Assembly (NCBI GenBank): GCA_946414435.1
Contig: CAMKOM010000002.1
Coordinates: forward strand, 124,001-188,000
DNA length: 64,000 bases
Direction of reading: 5' to 3'
Source of the DNA: an uncultured Bacteroidota bacterium
Lineage (GTDB): Bacteria; Bacteroidota; Bacteroidia; Bacteroidales; SZUA-534
Part shown: positions 44,673 through 52,823 of the stretch, one piece after another
How the letters are laid out: every line of letters begins with the position of its first letter
How positions within the stretch are numbered: the stretch's first letter is position 1
Made by a program: the position numbers and the translations under genes
Notes under the pieces: model-generated
Told to the model about the DNA's origin: nothing
What the model saw: only the letters and a program-made list of their open reading frames with translations
Database searches by the model: none

Positions 44673-45305
44673 ATGAGAAAGATGCTTATAACCTGTATGG
44701 CTGTGGCCGCTTTATTTTCGGCCTGCGAAGACAATCTTGAGCGGTCGATATGGCTTAGTGACCCCGATGACATAGGGCTGCCCCAATACACCGAATGGGG
44801 CTACAACACTTTCGGTGCAAAAATGGATGATTTGTATTTTGTGTCTTACTCCCGTGAAACCCCATGCTCCATGGAATGGCACAGCATTGATTCGACCTTG
44901 GAATTAACAATGACCGGTTGGGTGGCACCCCAGGACTATGTTTCGGGATTCGAATACATACCGCAAAAAGATTACATGTCGCTGAGCATAACCTTTCCTT
45001 GCGATTCAGTAATCGATAGTCAGGAACGGCTTTATCTTCTTAATGGGAGGGCCATCGATTTGACCGACACTACAGTCAGGGTATCGATTAGTCGATACGA
45101 TATGATTATGATTGAGCATGAAGTCACCGACATCCGCAGTGGTGAGTTATGTTTCAAACGTGTTCAGAATCTTTACGTTGACAATAAATATGAAGAAGCC
45201 ATTATTTCCGGCACATTCGACATTCACTATGTGAAAGATGGCGAAAAGATTTGGCTGTCCGATGGCCGCTTCGACCTTGGTATAACAAACAAGATTTTCT
45301 GGTAG
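44673..45305 (+). CDS. Lipoprotein of unknown function
   Basis: 210 residues with lipobox FSAC (Cys18). The mature part is acidic and beta-rich (NTFGAKMDDLYFVSYSRE, DSTLELTMTGW, IISGTFDIHYVKDGEKIWLSDGRFDLG). The last third resembles the conserved end of Bacteroidota lipoproteins of the DUF5025/DUF6252 kind that read 'GxFxxxyVN..G..i.IT.GrF' — a guess only. Cotranscribed with the barrel gene 2 bases upstream and closed by a terminator. Confidence 0.7.
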   Translation: MRKMLITCMAVAALFSACEDNLERSIWLSDPDDIGLPQYTEWGYNTFGAKMDDLYFVSYSRETPCSMEWHSIDSTLELTMTGWVAPQDYVSGFEYIPQKDYMSLSITFPCDSVIDSQERLYLLNGRAIDLTDTTVRVSISRYDMIMIEHEVTDIRSGELCFKRVQNLYVDNKYEEAIISGTFDIHYVKDGEKIWLSDGRFDLGITNKIFW

Positions 45306-45325
45306 TACTACGCAGCAGCATGAGA

Positions 45326-45353
45326 AAAACGGCTCTTGCGGGCCGTTTTTTTT
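45326..45353 (+). terminator. Rho-independent terminator
   Basis: AAAACGGC (45326-45333) pairs with GCCGTTTT (45342-45349), loop TCTTGCGG, then further T. Ends the barrel/lipoprotein operon. Confidence 0.85.
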
Positions 45354-45387
45354 ATGCCGTTTTTGAATCGACCTTAGAATCTGCCCA

Positions 45388-45423
45388 CAAAAAAAGCCGG
45401 CACCCAAGCGGATACCGGCTTTT
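45388..45423 (-). terminator. Rho-independent terminator for tpiA
   Basis: AAAAGCCGG (45392-45400) and CCGGCTTTT (45415-45423) form a 9-bp stem; on the minus strand it continues into a T run. It lies just after the tpiA stop. Confidence 0.85.
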
Positions 45424-45445
45424 GCATTATATCGCGGCAAGCGGA

Positions 45446-46198
45446 TTAGAATGCCTTGATAATTCCCATAAAGTCTTCGCATTTCAGCGATGCGCCACCA
45501 ATCAGGCCGCCGTCGATGTCGGGTTTGGCGAACAGCTCGGGAGCGTTCGAAGCCTTGCACGAGCCACCGTAAAGGATTGATGTGTTCTCGGCAACTTCCT
45601 TGCCGTATTTTGCGGCAATCACCGAGCGGATGTAAGCGTGAATCTCTTCAGCCTGGTCCGAAGTGGCGGTTTTGCCAGTGCCGATGGCCCAGATTGGCTC
45701 GTAGGCGATGATAATCTTCGAGAAGTCGTCAGCCGAAAGGTTGAAAACAGAACCCTCGAGCTCGGCTTTCACAACCTCGTTCTGCTTGTTGGCTTCGCGC
45801 TCTGCCAGGCTTTCGCCGATGCAGAAGATAACCTTCAAACCATTGGCCAGAGCCAGTTGAACCTTCTCTTTCAGAATGTCGTAAGTCTCTTTGTAGTACT
45901 CGCGGCGCTCAGAGTGGCCAAGGATAACATACTCGGCACCAGTCGATTTAACCATTTCGGCCGAAACCTCACCAGTGAAAGCGCCCTTCTCTTTGTCGGC
46001 GCAGTTTTCAGCGCCAAGGCCGATGATGTTGTGGTTGATAACCTCAGAAACCTTTGCAAGGTGGATAAACGGTGTGCAGATAACCACGTCGCAGTTTGGT
46101 TTTGCGCTCAAAGCGTTGTTCAACTCTGTTGCAAGAGCAATGCCTTCCTGAAGATTCTTGTTCATCTTCCAGTTGCCGGCAACTATTTTCTTTCTCAT
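45446..46198 (-). CDS. tpiA: Triosephosphate isomerase
   Basis: Interconverts dihydroxyacetone phosphate and glyceraldehyde-3-phosphate. 250 residues with the full TIM-barrel signature: [10 protein letters not shown] (catalytic Lys), [11 protein letters not shown] (catalytic His), [15 protein letters not shown] (catalytic Glu and loop 6), [12 protein letters not shown] and [10 protein letters not shown] (phosphate binding). It is preceded by the BT_3928-family gene 30 bases upstream and is likely the last gene of that operon. Confidence 0.97.
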   Translation of the reverse strand: MRKKIVAGNWKMNKNLQEGIALATELNNALSAKPNCDVVICTPFIHLAKVSEVINHNIIGLGAENCADKEKGAFTGEVSAEMVKSTGAEYVILGHSERREYYKETYDILKEKVQLALANGLKVIFCIGESLAEREANKQNEVVKAELEGSVFNLSADDFSKIIIAYEPIWAIGTGKTATSDQAEEIHAYIRSVIAAKYGKEVAENTSILYGGSCKASNAPELFAKPDIDGGLIGGASLKCEDFMGIIKAF

Positions 46199-46228
46199 TT
46201 TTGAAATATTTAAATATTTAACAATCTG

Positions 46229-47482
46229 TTAATTACGTTTATTTTCGTTTCCGAATCTTTTGCGCGCAAGTAAGTAAATCGATGCGATAAATGCAAGCGA
46301 TAAAATGAGCAGCCACGTGTAGAAAGTGCGCTGTTTTTCGATTTGATAATCAATGCATTTTGCCAGCAGGTTGCCTTCAAAGAACTGCAGTGGCGGAATG
46401 TCTTTCAGGTTCCATTTGCCGATAATCACGCCGTCTTTCACCACCATAAGTCCAGGGTTCGAGCGGACGATGGTTTTGAGCGTCGTCTCGTCGCAGATGC
46501 AGATTTCGTAAGGCGGTTCGGCCACCTCGCAGAAATTATCAATGGCTTCGTCGGTCGAAGCGGTGAGCATTCGGAATGTGTAGCCCTGCGCCAGGCAGAA
46601 GTCGGCAAGGCGGTTGATGCTATCGTTGCGGCTCAGGTCCGATTTGTCGAGATTGTAGGCAATGAGCAGGAAGTTGTAGTTGTCGCTCGCCAGCAGTTCT
46701 TCGGTCAGGTCCTCGCCGTCGGGGTTCACAATCGAGAAATCGTGGATTGGCGGCTCGTAGCCCTTCTGCACCAGCGTGTGCTTGGCATCGACGAACGTCC
46801 AGGTGCTGTCGGGCAAGTTGTTGATTTGGAACGTCTCTTGTTTGCCATCCTTCTCGTACACAAAAGTGCTTTCCCAAACATCGGCAGGCGCGCCGGCGGG
46901 GCGTTCCATTTTCGCCCTGATTGATGTTCCAACGTTATACGGGCGGAAATCGAGCACTTGCGTGTGTTGGTACGAGTATCCGCAGAAAACCAGAATGGCA
47001 ATGGCCGCAGCACCAGAGAGCGCCCATTGCTCGGCGGGTTTCAGTTTGCTAATCAGTTGCTTGCGCGATGCAAACACCGCCAACGAAGCCGCCAGTAGCA
47101 CAAGGTTTTTGAAGAATGTCTGCCAGTTGGTGATGACGAGTGCGTCGCCAAAGCAGCCGCAGTCGTGCACAGGGTTGGCAATGGCAATGTAGAGCGTGAG
47201 CGGCGTGTAGAAAGCCATAAAAGCCAGCACAAACGTCGAGCAGAAGCGGATTTGCAGGTTGAAGAGCACCATCACGCCAAGTGTGAACTCAATAAGGTTC
47301 TGCAGCACCGAGAGCGCGAACGCCAAGCCGTTGGCCCAGCCCATTCCGAAGGCGTTGAAGTAGTCGATGAACTTGTAGGTTGAGCCGAGTGGGTCCACCG
47401 CCTTCACAAATCCCGAAAAAATGAATGTCACGCCGATGATTATGCGGCAGACGAGCAGAATGGTTGGTAAGTAGCGCTTCAT
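46229..47482 (-). CDS. BT_3928-family membrane protein (DoxX/MauE-like with thioredoxin-like domain)
   Basis: 417 residues. Four to five transmembrane helices occupy about 1-165 (LLVCRIIIGVTFIFSGFVKAVDP, FTLGVMVLFNL, LAFMAFYTPLTLYIA) and include a MauE/DoxX-like NPVHDCGCFGDALV motif with two Cys. A soluble part of about 200 residues ends with a thioredoxin-like segment (SNPGLMVVKDGVIIGKW) that has no CxxC of its own. A last transmembrane helix lies at about 390-410. In Bacteroidales this family sits beside tpiA, as here. A role in membrane thiol chemistry is inferred from the motif. Confidence 0.83.
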   Translation of the reverse strand: MKRYLPTILLVCRIIIGVTFIFSGFVKAVDPLGSTYKFIDYFNAFGMGWANGLAFALSVLQNLIEFTLGVMVLFNLQIRFCSTFVLAFMAFYTPLTLYIAIANPVHDCGCFGDALVITNWQTFFKNLVLLAASLAVFASRKQLISKLKPAEQWALSGAAAIAILVFCGYSYQHTQVLDFRPYNVGTSIRAKMERPAGAPADVWESTFVYEKDGKQETFQINNLPDSTWTFVDAKHTLVQKGYEPPIHDFSIVNPDGEDLTEELLASDNYNFLLIAYNLDKSDLSRNDSINRLADFCLAQGYTFRMLTASTDEAIDNFCEVAEPPYEICICDETTLKTIVRSNPGLMVVKDGVIIGKWNLKDIPPLQFFEGNLLAKCIDYQIEKQRTFYTWLLILSLAFIASIYLLARKRFGNENKRN

Positions 47483-47485
47483 AGT

Positions 47486-47515
47486 TGAAGTTTTAAGTTT
47501 TGAAGTTTTAAGTTT
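47486..47515. repeat. Two tandem 15-bp repeats
   Basis: TGAAGTTTTAAGTTT occurs twice in a row (47486-47500 and 47501-47515) just upstream of the BT_3928-family start. Probably simple repeat expansion. Confidence 0.6.
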
Positions 47516-47554
47516 ACAGGTTTAAATTCTAACTCTCTGTGTCTCTAATTATAC

Positions 47555-47923
47555 CTATAATAAATCATTCGCCTGCCAGGCCCCTTCAAGGTGCTCAATC
47601 ACTTTTGGCGGGTTTCCGTTCAGCACGGCCACAATGTCGAACCGGCCTTCAAGGTCGATGTTATTTTGAATCATATAGGCGTCGGCGGCCTCGACAAGAT
47701 TTTTCATTTTCTTTTTTGTGACAGCCTCCTGCGGCAGCTCAAAGGCAAGTGTTGAGCGCGTTTTAACCTCCACAAACACCATTGTATCGCCGTCGCGCGC
47801 CACAATGTCAATCTCTTTCGGACCATAGCGCCAGTTGCGGTCAACAATCTCGTAGCCCTTTTGCTGCAAGAAGTTGGCGGCCAAAGCCTCGCCATCGCGT
47901 CCGACATCGTTATGCTCGCTCAT
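47555..47923 (-). CDS. YraN/UPF0102-family nuclease-like protein
   Basis: 122 residues from ATG 47923 (an in-frame TTG lies 6 bases upstream). The conserved core GRDGEALAANFLQQKGYEIVDRNW, KEIDIVARDGDTMVFVEVKTR defines the UPF0102 family, a PD-(D/E)XK nuclease-like fold with the E...D...EVK triad present. The biological role is uncertain. The start overlaps the end of ldcA by 14 bases, indicating cotranslation. Confidence 0.9.
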   Translation of the reverse strand: MSEHNDVGRDGEALAANFLQQKGYEIVDRNWRYGPKEIDIVARDGDTMVFVEVKTRSTLAFELPQEAVTKKKMKNLVEAADAYMIQNNIDLEGRFDIVAVLNGNPPKVIEHLEGAWQANDLL

Positions 47924-48812
47924 TGCCAAAATCTAATTTGCTAATCTGTTTATCGACAGATAGTTGCGCTGTGCGGCCAATGATTAGCGGTTTGTTTGGC
48001 TGCTGATGACCGGCCTCAAAGCCGAAAGCCACCGGGTAGCCATAGTCGGCCACGGCGTCCATCACTATTTGGTTGGCGGTCAAGCCGAAAGACGGTGTGC
48101 TGTCTTCGGCATCGGTGAAATATCCGCAGACCAAACCGGCCAAATTGGTCAGCATTCCGGCCTCGCGCAGCTGCCGCATCATACGGTCGATGCGGTAGAG
48201 CGGCTCGCCAACGTCCTCAATGAAAAGGATTTTTCCATCGGTGTTGAGTTGCCACGGCGTGCCTATAAGCGAGCAGATGATTGACAGATTTCCGCCGCAA
48301 ACCACGCCCTGCGCATCGCCTGCGCGGTTGCAGTCGCCGGCGAAAGTGTAGTTTGGCGTGCGGCCTTCAAGAACGCTGAAAAGTTCGTCAACGCTTGCTT
48401 GCGGCTTGCTGAAGTTCACCGGCATCTGTCCGTGGACGCTCTCAACGCCCAACTGCGTCAGCGCCGCGTGCAGCACCGTAATGTCGCTGAAGCCCACAAG
48501 CCATTTCGGCGACCGCAAAAGTCCCGAAAAATCGACTTTCCCCACCATCCGCACGCAGCCGTAACCGCCACGCACACAAAATATTGCGCGAATTTCAGCA
48601 TCGTCAATCATCTGCTGAAGGTCGGCGGCGCGTTCGCTGTCGGTTCCGGCAAAAATGCCGTGCTCAAGGCGAGTTGTTAGGCCGCGGACGGGGCGATAGC
48701 CGTAACTCTCAATGGTTGAGCATATTGCGGCGTAGTTTTCCTGTCCGACAAACCGTGCCGGCGCTACAATCCCGACTTTGTCGCCTTTCTGCAGTGGCGG
48801 TGGCGTTATCAT
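47910..48812 (-). CDS. ldcA: LD-carboxypeptidase (S66 family)
   Basis: Cleaves the terminal D-alanine of tetrapeptides during murein recycling. 300 residues: GDKVGIVAPARFVG at the N-terminus, FCVRGGYGCVRM near 80, nucleophile region WLVGFSDITVLHAAL near 100, catalytic Glu in LFIEDVGEPLYRIDRM near 205, and His in GFEAGHQQPNKPLIIG near 275. The S66 Ser-Glu-His triad is present. No signal peptide, so cytoplasmic as in E. coli. Overlaps yraN. Confidence 0.9.
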   Translation of the reverse strand: MITPPPLQKGDKVGIVAPARFVGQENYAAICSTIESYGYRPVRGLTTRLEHGIFAGTDSERAADLQQMIDDAEIRAIFCVRGGYGCVRMVGKVDFSGLLRSPKWLVGFSDITVLHAALTQLGVESVHGQMPVNFSKPQASVDELFSVLEGRTPNYTFAGDCNRAGDAQGVVCGGNLSIICSLIGTPWQLNTDGKILFIEDVGEPLYRIDRMMRQLREAGMLTNLAGLVCGYFTDAEDSTPSFGLTANQIVMDAVADYGYPVAFGFEAGHQQPNKPLIIGRTAQLSVDKQISKLDFGNERA

Positions 48813-48827
48813 TGTTTGAAAAACTGT

Positions 48828-49283
48828 TTATTCCTCAGGTTCAGTTGGTTGCGAAGCGTTGTTGTCGCCTTCGTTCTGCTGCGGACGGCGGTATTGACGG
48901 TGGCGGTGGTTGTTGCGGCCACCTTCGTTCGACTTATTTTCAGCGTTTTCGCCGTTGTTCTCGCCACTTGGTTTGCGGTTGTTGCCGCCTTTGCCACGCA
49001 CTTCGCGACGCAAATTCTTGATATCCTTATCGATAGAGTTCTTTGTCGATTCGAGCATAATCTGAAACTCTTCGGTGGCGTTAATCATTGCGCGTTTGCT
49101 GTCGCGCATCGCCTTAAACGCCAAAATCAGCGCGCCGACGGCTATCACAGCCGCAACCACGGCCACGCACGTTGTCAGATTTCCGCAACCGCTTGTGGCT
49201 GCGCAAGTTTGTGCAAAACACTCAGCCGAAGTGGCTGCCACGCAAACTGTTGTTAAGGCTAAAGCCTTGATACTCTTACTCAT
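48828..49283 (-). CDS. Small membrane protein with Asn/Arg/Gly-rich tail
   Basis: 151 residues from ATG 49283 (MSKSIK). A signal-like hydrophobic N-terminus (about 6-26) is followed by a Cys-rich linker (QTCAATSGCGNLTTC) and a transmembrane helix at about 35-57 (VAVVAAVIAVGALILAF). Then comes an acidic/basic coiled coil of about 40 residues (SKRAMINATEEFQIMLES) and a low-complexity tail rich in Asn, Gly, Arg, Glu and His (about 95-150). I do not recognise the family. It lies between the DnaJ-like gene and ldcA, with a 15-base gap to ldcA. Confidence 0.65.
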   Translation of the reverse strand: MSKSIKALALTTVCVAATSAECFAQTCAATSGCGNLTTCVAVVAAVIAVGALILAFKAMRDSKRAMINATEEFQIMLESTKNSIDKDIKNLRREVRGKGGNNRKPSGENNGENAENKSNEGGRNNHRHRQYRRPQQNEGDNNASQPTEPEE

Positions 49284-49339
49284 AATGTTTAAGTTTTTAG
49301 TTTTTTTTGTTAAAATGTAATTATTTAAAATGTTGGTTT

Positions 49340-50110
49340 TCAACTGAATCCACGCTGTTTTTTAATGGCCTCGTACGCCTCGTTGATTTTTTGGAACTTC
49401 TCTTTTGCGGCGCGTTGCACGTCCTCGCCTAGGTAGGCCACCTTGTCGGGATGGTTCTCGACGGCCATCTTGCGGTAGGCTTTCTTAACCTCATCATCGG
49501 TGGCTGATGGACTGATTCCCAATATTTTATATGCAGAGTCGGCATCTTGCTTCACGAACATCGATTTTATTGAGTTGAAATCGGTGTCGCTGATGCCCAT
49601 ATTTCTGGCAATCACTTCGATGACGCTCGCTTCGTTGTCGTGGACACTGCCGTCGGCATTTGAGATACCAAACAGATAGTCAATAAGTTGCAGTCGGCTT
49701 GAATAGTTGAGCATCTGGCCAATCTGGCGGCTCACCTCGTAAACGGGAATCTGCTGTTTGAGCACGTCGCGCAACATTCGAATGCCGTCGGTGGCGGCTT
49801 CAACGCCAAATTGCCGCACAAAAAACTGCTTCACATAGTTGAGTTCGGCTTGCGTAACCTTGCCGTCGGCTTTCATCACGGCTGCCGTGAGCACCACAAG
49901 GCTCACCATAAAGTCGCCGCGCGATGTCTGCTGCCGCGAGTATCCGGCGCCGCCCGGCTGCTGTCCGCCGAATCCGGTGCTGTAGCCCGCCTGGCCGCCG
50001 GCTTGTTCTTTTGTGTCGAAAGCGGCGCCTATGAAATAGCCCAAAATGCCGCCCAACGGTCCGCCTAAAGCCCAACCGATGCCGCCGCCAATCCATTTTC
50101 CAAATTTCAT
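49340..50110 (-). CDS. TerB-domain and DnaJ-domain protein (DjlA-like)
   Basis: 256 residues: a Gly-rich hydrophobic N-terminus (GGGIGWALGGPLGGILGYFIG), a Gln/Gly linker, a TerB-like helical domain at about 65-180 (LVVLTAAVMKADGKVTQAELN, FGISNADGSVHDNEASVI) with acidic metal-binding-type loops, and a C-terminal J domain at about 190-256 with the HPD motif (VENHPDKV). This is the DjlA plan: a membrane-linked co-chaperone for DnaK. It lies 12 bases after coaE. Confidence 0.88.
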   Translation of the reverse strand: MKFGKWIGGGIGWALGGPLGGILGYFIGAAFDTKEQAGGQAGYSTGFGGQQPGGAGYSRQQTSRGDFMVSLVVLTAAVMKADGKVTQAELNYVKQFFVRQFGVEAATDGIRMLRDVLKQQIPVYEVSRQIGQMLNYSSRLQLIDYLFGISNADGSVHDNEASVIEVIARNMGISDTDFNSIKSMFVKQDADSAYKILGISPSATDDEVKKAYRKMAVENHPDKVAYLGEDVQRAAKEKFQKINEAYEAIKKQRGFS

Positions 50111-50122
50111 CTCAATCGTATT

Positions 50123-50716
50123 TTATGCTTTTGCCGTTGCGGCATTGCGTTGGTTTTCAATTATTTTCTTAATTTCGGTGTCGATGTCTGCCGTGCCATC
50201 GTTCACAATCACGTGGTTGGCGTGGGTGCGAAAGTAATCATCGTTGCGCTGGTTTGCAATACGCTGTTCCACCAAATCGCGTGTTGTGTTGTCGCGGCGC
50301 ATCACTCTTGCAATTCGGACTTCGAGCGGTGCCACTACGGCCACCACCGTGTTGCAGAGTTTTTCAAGTCCGCCTTCGAACAGAATGGCCGATTCAACCA
50401 CCACAATATCAGTAGTTTGACTATTGCGCCAAGCCGCAAAATCATTTCTGACGGCAGGGTGGATAATGCTGTCAATCCACTCAAGTTCGGCCTTGTCGGC
50501 GAAAATGCGGCTGGCCAGGAACTGGCGGTTCAGTTTTCCGTCAGGATAGACTTCGGCACCGTATCGGTCTGTAACCAAACGCTTTATATCGGCGTTATCA
50601 TAGAGCAGTTTGGCACGCTCATCGCAGTTGTAGCACGGCACGCCCATCGCTGCAAAGCGCTCTGCCACAAAACTTTTGCCACTTCCGATTCCGCCTGTCA
50701 AGCCAATAGTTATCAT
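50123..50716 (-). CDS. coaE: Dephospho-CoA kinase
   Basis: Last step of coenzyme A synthesis. 197 residues with P-loop GLTGGIGSGKSFVAERF (about 5-21), the acceptor-site segment CDERAKLLYDN and the conserved HPAVRNDFAAW, followed by VVVESAILFEGGLEKLCNTVV and the lid region RVMRRDNTTRDLVEQRI. Its ATG overlaps the ybbR-like stop by four bases (ATGA), so the two are translationally coupled. Confidence 0.95.
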   Translation of the reverse strand: MITIGLTGGIGSGKSFVAERFAAMGVPCYNCDERAKLLYDNADIKRLVTDRYGAEVYPDGKLNRQFLASRIFADKAELEWIDSIIHPAVRNDFAAWRNSQTTDIVVVESAILFEGGLEKLCNTVVAVVAPLEVRIARVMRRDNTTRDLVEQRIANQRNDDYFRTHANHVIVNDGTADIDTEIKKIIENQRNAATAKA

Positions 50717-51702
50717 CGCGGTTCGAGAACAAAATTGACAACTTGCGGCTCAACGCTCACATTATAGACATTGGCAGGCTGAACTGTCACTGCCACAGGA
50801 AGTTGCATTCCAAGCATTGTTTTTATCTGTTCCGCGTCGGCTTCAACCTTGAAATCGTTGTGGCTCAGGCGCGCATAGTCGTTGGTCGAGACCCAATAGC
50901 GGATGGTCACATCGTTGGGCATCAGCCTTACGGCGACAGAGTCGGGCTCGCCAACAACGGTGATGGGCACGGTGGCCACGGCTTCGGTGAACTTCGAAAC
51001 GGGCACATCGACCTTCACTTTGCGGTGGATGAAAACGATGCCATCAATAGGTTGCAAATCAATGTTTTTACTAATGTCGGATGTCACGCCGCGAGCGGTA
51101 ATCCGTTTGGTATAGACGGCCTGCAAGGTGTCGAGCAGCAGGTCGGGGCCGTTCACCGTAACCATCGATGGCGTAACGCTGACAATGCCGTCGATGCGGC
51201 ACTGGCTGTCGAAATGCAGGTCGAGCACGGGCCGCACGGGTACGCGTTTCTCGCCGTAATTTGAGAAAACGAAATAGATGGTGTCGGGCTGAATCATCGA
51301 CAGAGCAAGGTTTGCGGGCAACTGCGACTTTATCTCTTCAAACAGCGCCGCGGTGCCCAAGTGGAATTCCATTGTCGATTCCTTGGCCAAAATGTGGTTC
51401 AGGCGGCTCAGGTTGATGACCACTGGCTCGGGCATCTTGCCCATCTTGTAGCGCAGAATGTCGAATCCGCGGCCCTGCACATTCAGGTCGAGATTGTCGG
51501 GCAGGTCGTTCACCACCACCTTCTGCATAGGCAGGTTGATGAACGTGACGGGGTAGTGGATAGTGGCGTTCGTCTCATCGCCCAACTTGTTGAAGAACCA
51601 CATCAGCGACGAGAAGCCGATGAACACAAAATAGAGCAGCATCCGCTTGTCGAACCGCAATCGGTTTTTGACTGCTGATATGTCAAGGTTTGGATGTTTC
51701 AT
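50713..51702 (-). CDS. YbbR/CdaR-like domain protein
   Basis: 329 residues: one N-terminal transmembrane helix (about 21-40: MLLYFVFIGFSSLMWFF) and a long extracytoplasmic part with two to three YbbR-type beta repeats (VTFINLPMQKVVVNDLPDNLDLNVQG; VDVPVSKFTEAVATVPITV). In Firmicutes, YbbR proteins (CdaR) regulate the diadenylate cyclase CdaA. Here the gene is in the Bacteroidales nusB–yajC–ybbR–coaE cluster and cdaA lies 9 kb away. Overlaps coaE by 4 bases. A role with CdaA is inference. Confidence 0.85.
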   Translation of the reverse strand: MKHPNLDISAVKNRLRFDKRMLLYFVFIGFSSLMWFFNKLGDETNATIHYPVTFINLPMQKVVVNDLPDNLDLNVQGRGFDILRYKMGKMPEPVVINLSRLNHILAKESTMEFHLGTAALFEEIKSQLPANLALSMIQPDTIYFVFSNYGEKRVPVRPVLDLHFDSQCRIDGIVSVTPSMVTVNGPDLLLDTLQAVYTKRITARGVTSDISKNIDLQPIDGIVFIHRKVKVDVPVSKFTEAVATVPITVVGEPDSVAVRLMPNDVTIRYWVSTNDYARLSHNDFKVEADAEQIKTMLGMQLPVAVTVQPANVYNVSVEPQVVNFVLEPR

Positions 51703-51793
51703 TGCTTATGGCGATAAAATCGCGAATTTCTTCAGGTTTCAAAATTAGCAAACCTGACGGAATAAAATGCGGGGTTCGGCGGCAAAAACGCAC

Positions 51794-51821
51794 AAAAAAA
51801 AGCGCCGAATCTCTTCAGCGC
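51794..51821 (-). terminator. Rho-independent terminator for yajC
   Basis: On the minus strand GCGCTGAA, loop GAGA, TTCGGCGC (one G·T pair), then eight T (complement of 51794-51801). It follows the yajC stop by 27 bases. Confidence 0.8.
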
Positions 51822-51847
51822 CTTATGAATTTCCGATGAATCGGAAT

Positions 51848-52180
51848 TTAAGCCTTTGGTGCCACGTCTGCAGGGTCTTTCACCAGGCCCGACTTGTCAA
51901 CCTTAATCAGCACGCCGTTCGACACGTCGAGCAGAACGGTGGTGTCCTTCACTTCGGCAATGGTGCCGTAGATTCCGCCCACGGTGAGCACTTTGTCACC
52001 CTTCTTGAGCGCCTTGCGGAACTCGTTAATCTCTTTCTGCTTCTTGGTCTGCGGACGAATCATAAAGAAGTAGAACACAAAAATGATAAGCACCAGCATA
52101 ATCAGGCTGCTTGCACCGCCGCCCTGAGCGCCTTCGGCACCACCTTGTGGCGCCATCAGAAAAATACTCAACAGATTCAT
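51848..52180 (-). CDS. yajC: Preprotein translocase subunit YajC
   Basis: 110 residues: short N-terminal segment, one transmembrane helix at about 26-42 (IMLVLIIFVFYFFMI), and the family's signature RPQTKKQKEINEFRKALKKGDKVLTVGGIYGTI followed by VLLDVSNGVLIKVDKS. YajC associates with SecDF–SecYEG. It belongs to the nusB–DUF1573–yajC cluster and has its own terminator. Confidence 0.95.
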   Translation of the reverse strand: MNLLSIFLMAPQGGAEGAQGGGASSLIMLVLIIFVFYFFMIRPQTKKQKEINEFRKALKKGDKVLTVGGIYGTIAEVKDTTVLLDVSNGVLIKVDKSGLVKDPADVAPKA

Positions 52181-52244
52181 TGTCGTTTTGTTTTTAATTA
52201 TTTGTTGTTTAAATGTTTATCAATTGTTTAAAGGTTGAGTCGCT

Positions 52245-52415
52245 TCGCTGTTTAGAAGTTTAGACGCTTCGCTGTTTAGATAACTAATCATTCTCAACTT
52301 TCTAAACTTCTCACCCCCTCATTTCCAATTATAAATTTCTAATTCCTAACTACTAATTCCTAACTACTAATTCCTAACTACTAATTCCTAACTACTAAAT
52401 CCTAAATCCTACCTA
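52245..52415. repeat. Short tandem repeats between yajC and DUF1573 genes
   Basis: Four perfect copies of a 14-bp unit, CTAATTCCTAACTA (52339-52394), follow two copies of CGCTTCGCTGTTTAGA (within 52251-52281). A degenerate fifth unit runs to about 52415. No coding frame or hairpin is present. Confidence 0.85.
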
Positions 52416-52823
52416 CTACTTTACTTCTGCAAATATCTGCAATTTAACGGGTTTCTCGCCGCAATTTGTCCAGACGTTGGCGCTTTTCAGTTGCTTGCCT
52501 TCGCGGCCGTAACTGTCGAAAATCACTTCAACGGTGCCGCTCTCGCCAGGCTTGACGGGCTCGGTTGAATATTTCGACGCTGTGCAGCCGCAACTGGTTG
52601 TTACGTCGGTTATCTGCAACGGGCCGTCGCCTATATTTCTGAATTTGAACGTGTGCGTCACTTTTTCGCCTTGCGCGATGGTGCCGAAATTGTGGCTCAC
52701 ATCATCGAAACTGATTTGCGGCGTGCCGTTCTGCGCATCGGTTTTGGGCTGATTTCCAGCGCATCCGAAGCAAATCACTGCCATCAGCAGACCGATTTTC
52801 GCAAGTCCCCTCATCAGTTTCAT
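52416..52823 (-). CDS. DUF1573-domain lipoprotein
   Basis: 135 residues with lipobox-like CFGC (Cys21). The mature part is one Ig-like DUF1573 domain: HNFGTIAQGEKVTHTFKFRN, LQITDVTTSCGCTASKYS (paired Cys), VKPGESGTVEVIFDS. Common in Bacteroidota next to nusB and yajC; function not known. Its start overlaps the nusB stop by 4 bases. Confidence 0.88.
   Translation of the reverse strand: MKLMRGLAKIGLLMAVICFGCAGNQPKTDAQNGTPQISFDDVSHNFGTIAQGEKVTHTFKFRNIGDGPLQITDVTTSCGCTASKYSTEPVKPGESGTVEVIFDSYGREGKQLKSANVWTNCGEKPVKLQIFAEVK

Noticed and set aside
52339..52394. Possible CRISPR or origin iterons
   Set aside because: The 14-bp units abut with no spacers, and no replication gene or DnaA boxes are near.
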